This document shows, piece by piece, positions 63,324 through 64,000 of a stretch of DNA of 64,000 bases. The stretch spans positions 310,001 to 374,000 of the forward strand of contig NZ_FNZM01000001.1 in the NCBI RefSeq assembly GCF_900109265.1, written 5' to 3'. Each line of letters begins with the position of its first letter. Positions within the stretch are counted from its first letter, which is position 1. Both the position numbers and the translations under genes were made by a program. Under the pieces are notes generated by a model. That model was not told the origin of the DNA. It ran no database searches and saw only the letters and a list, made by a program, of their open reading frames with translations. Source of the DNA: Paraburkholderia tropica. Lineage in GTDB: Bacteria > Pseudomonadota > Gammaproteobacteria > Burkholderiales > Burkholderiaceae.

Positions 63324-63456
63324 CGTATTGTTCAAGGACGCAGCTCGCATCGCAATCAGCCAGCGATGAACGCAACATCCGGCGACCGCCCCGGCGCCTT
63401 TGCAACCTGACGATTTCGAACTCTCGCCCGGCCACGATTAAACAAGGAGACATGAC

Positions 63457-64000
63457 ATGGGCAAGGCACTGGATGGTGTGCGCATTCTCGACTTCACGCA
63501 TGTGCAGTCGGGCCCGACCTGCACGCAACTGCTCGCCTGGTTTGGCGCCGACGTGATCAAGATCGAGCGCGCTGGCGCCGGCGACATCACGCGTGAACAG
63601 TTGCGCGATATCCCCGACGCGGACAGCCTCTATTTCACGATGCTGAACAGCAACAAGCGCTCGCTCACGCTCGACACGAAGAACCCGGAAGGCAAGCGCG
63701 TGCTCGAACGGCTGATTCGCGAATGCGACGTGCTCGTCGAGAACTTCGCGCCCGGCGCGCTCGATCGCATGGGCTTTAGCTGGGAGCATATTCAGTCGCT
63801 CAATCCGCGCATGATTCTCGCGTCGGTGAAGGGCTTCGGCGCGGGGCCGTACGAGGACTGCAAGGTCTACGAGAACGTGGCGCAGTGCGTCGGCGGCGCG
63901 GCCTCGACCACGGGCTTCGACGATGGTCCGCCGGTCGTGTCCGGCGCGCAGATCGGCGATAGCGGTACGGGTCTGCATCTCGCGCTCGGCATCGTCACGG
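63457..64000 (+). CDS. frc: Formyl-CoA:oxalate CoA-transferase (CaiB/BaiF family), partial
   Basis: 181 codons are visible before the right edge. The N-terminus [71 protein letters not shown] follows E. coli YfdW and Oxalobacter Frc closely. [24 protein letters not shown] and the catalytic Asp168 in IGDSGTG are present. The enzyme moves CoA from formyl-CoA to oxalate for decarboxylation by Oxc, whose gene is expected just beyond the edge. ATG 63457 follows AAGGAGACATGAC. Confidence 0.94.
   Translation, partial: MGKALDGVRILDFTHVQSGPTCTQLLAWFGADVIKIERAGAGDITREQLRDIPDADSLYFTMLNSNKRSLTLDTKNPEGKRVLERLIRECDVLVENFAPGALDRMGFSWEHIQSLNPRMILASVKGFGAGPYEDCKVYENVAQCVGGAASTTGFDDGPPVVSGAQIGDSGTGLHLALGIVT

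Larger units (their letters stand above)
62908..63456. other. Intergenic region between gntR and frc
   Basis: 549 bp. It starts with the gntR terminator (62948-62974); the middle is unremarkable G+C-rich sequence without a gene; the right end has the palindrome TGTGATATATCACA (63307-63320) and the frc promoter. AAGGAG before ATG 63457 is the frc ribosome site. Confidence 0.65.

Overview
The window is high-GC DNA (A+T-rich only in promoter patches) with the gene families and gene order of a Burkholderiaceae chromosome, most like Paraburkholderia/Caballeronia. This rests on the Burkholderia-type general porin, the DUF2242, DUF2783 and DUF2917 proteins, the density of transporters and one-component regulators, and the catabolic gene content. 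It reads as metabolic chromosome. I see no insertion sequence, prophage, CRISPR array, rRNA or tRNA. About 54 genes are supported; the first (aminotransferase) and last (formyl-CoA transferase) are cut by the window edges.

1-15.1 kb: arginine/polyamine region. A leftward puuD-puuA-aminotransferase operon faces puuR, puuC and agmatinase (speB). After a MarR/DHA2-efflux pair, an AEC transporter and a small glycine-zipper lipoprotein comes an adiC-adiA operon (arginine/agmatine antiporter plus arginine decarboxylase). Together these genes can take arginine to agmatine, putrescine and towards GABA, and they may also support arginine-dependent acid resistance.

15.1-21.6 kb: a sugar/polyol ABC transporter in two divergent halves. 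Binding protein and two permeases run left; an SDR dehydrogenase, the MalK-type ATPase and an RpiR/SIS regulator run right. 21.6-28.3 kb: a cytochrome P450, two tandem IclR paralogues, and a divergent operon of an unusual metallo-beta-lactamase-fold protein, an FAD monooxygenase and a DUF2783 protein. 28.3-36.8 kb: a complete reductive pyrimidine (uracil) degradation operon, hydrolase-preT-preA-NCS1 permease-dihydropyrimidinase, with a divergent RutR-like TetR regulator.

36.8-50.4 kb: an Lrp/LysE pair, a DUF2242 lipoprotein, a LivK-type binding protein with a divergent GntR regulator, an APC permease, a nitrilase-family amidase with a divergent LuxR-type regulator, a rubredoxin with a 42-residue membrane protein ahead of it, a FUSC-type membrane protein, a class III aminotransferase, and pirin-doxX. 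50.5-54.7 kb: a LysR regulator, ahpC-ahpF peroxide defence and a small cupin. 54.8-58.9 kb: mprF plus an AcvB/VirJ homologue (lysyl-phosphatidylglycerol synthesis/flipping and probable turnover). 59.5-64 kb: a general porin, a DUF2917 protein, a small membrane protein overlapping an FCD-GntR regulator, and the start of frc (oxalate/formyl-CoA metabolism).

The most interesting unexplained items are: the metallo-beta-lactamase-fold protein lacking all three Zn2-site ligands; several perfect inverted repeats that look like operators (MarR, IclR, TetR, GntR types), one without an adjacent regulator; two orphan intrinsic terminators suggesting leader RNAs or sRNAs; and strong hairpins inside operons.
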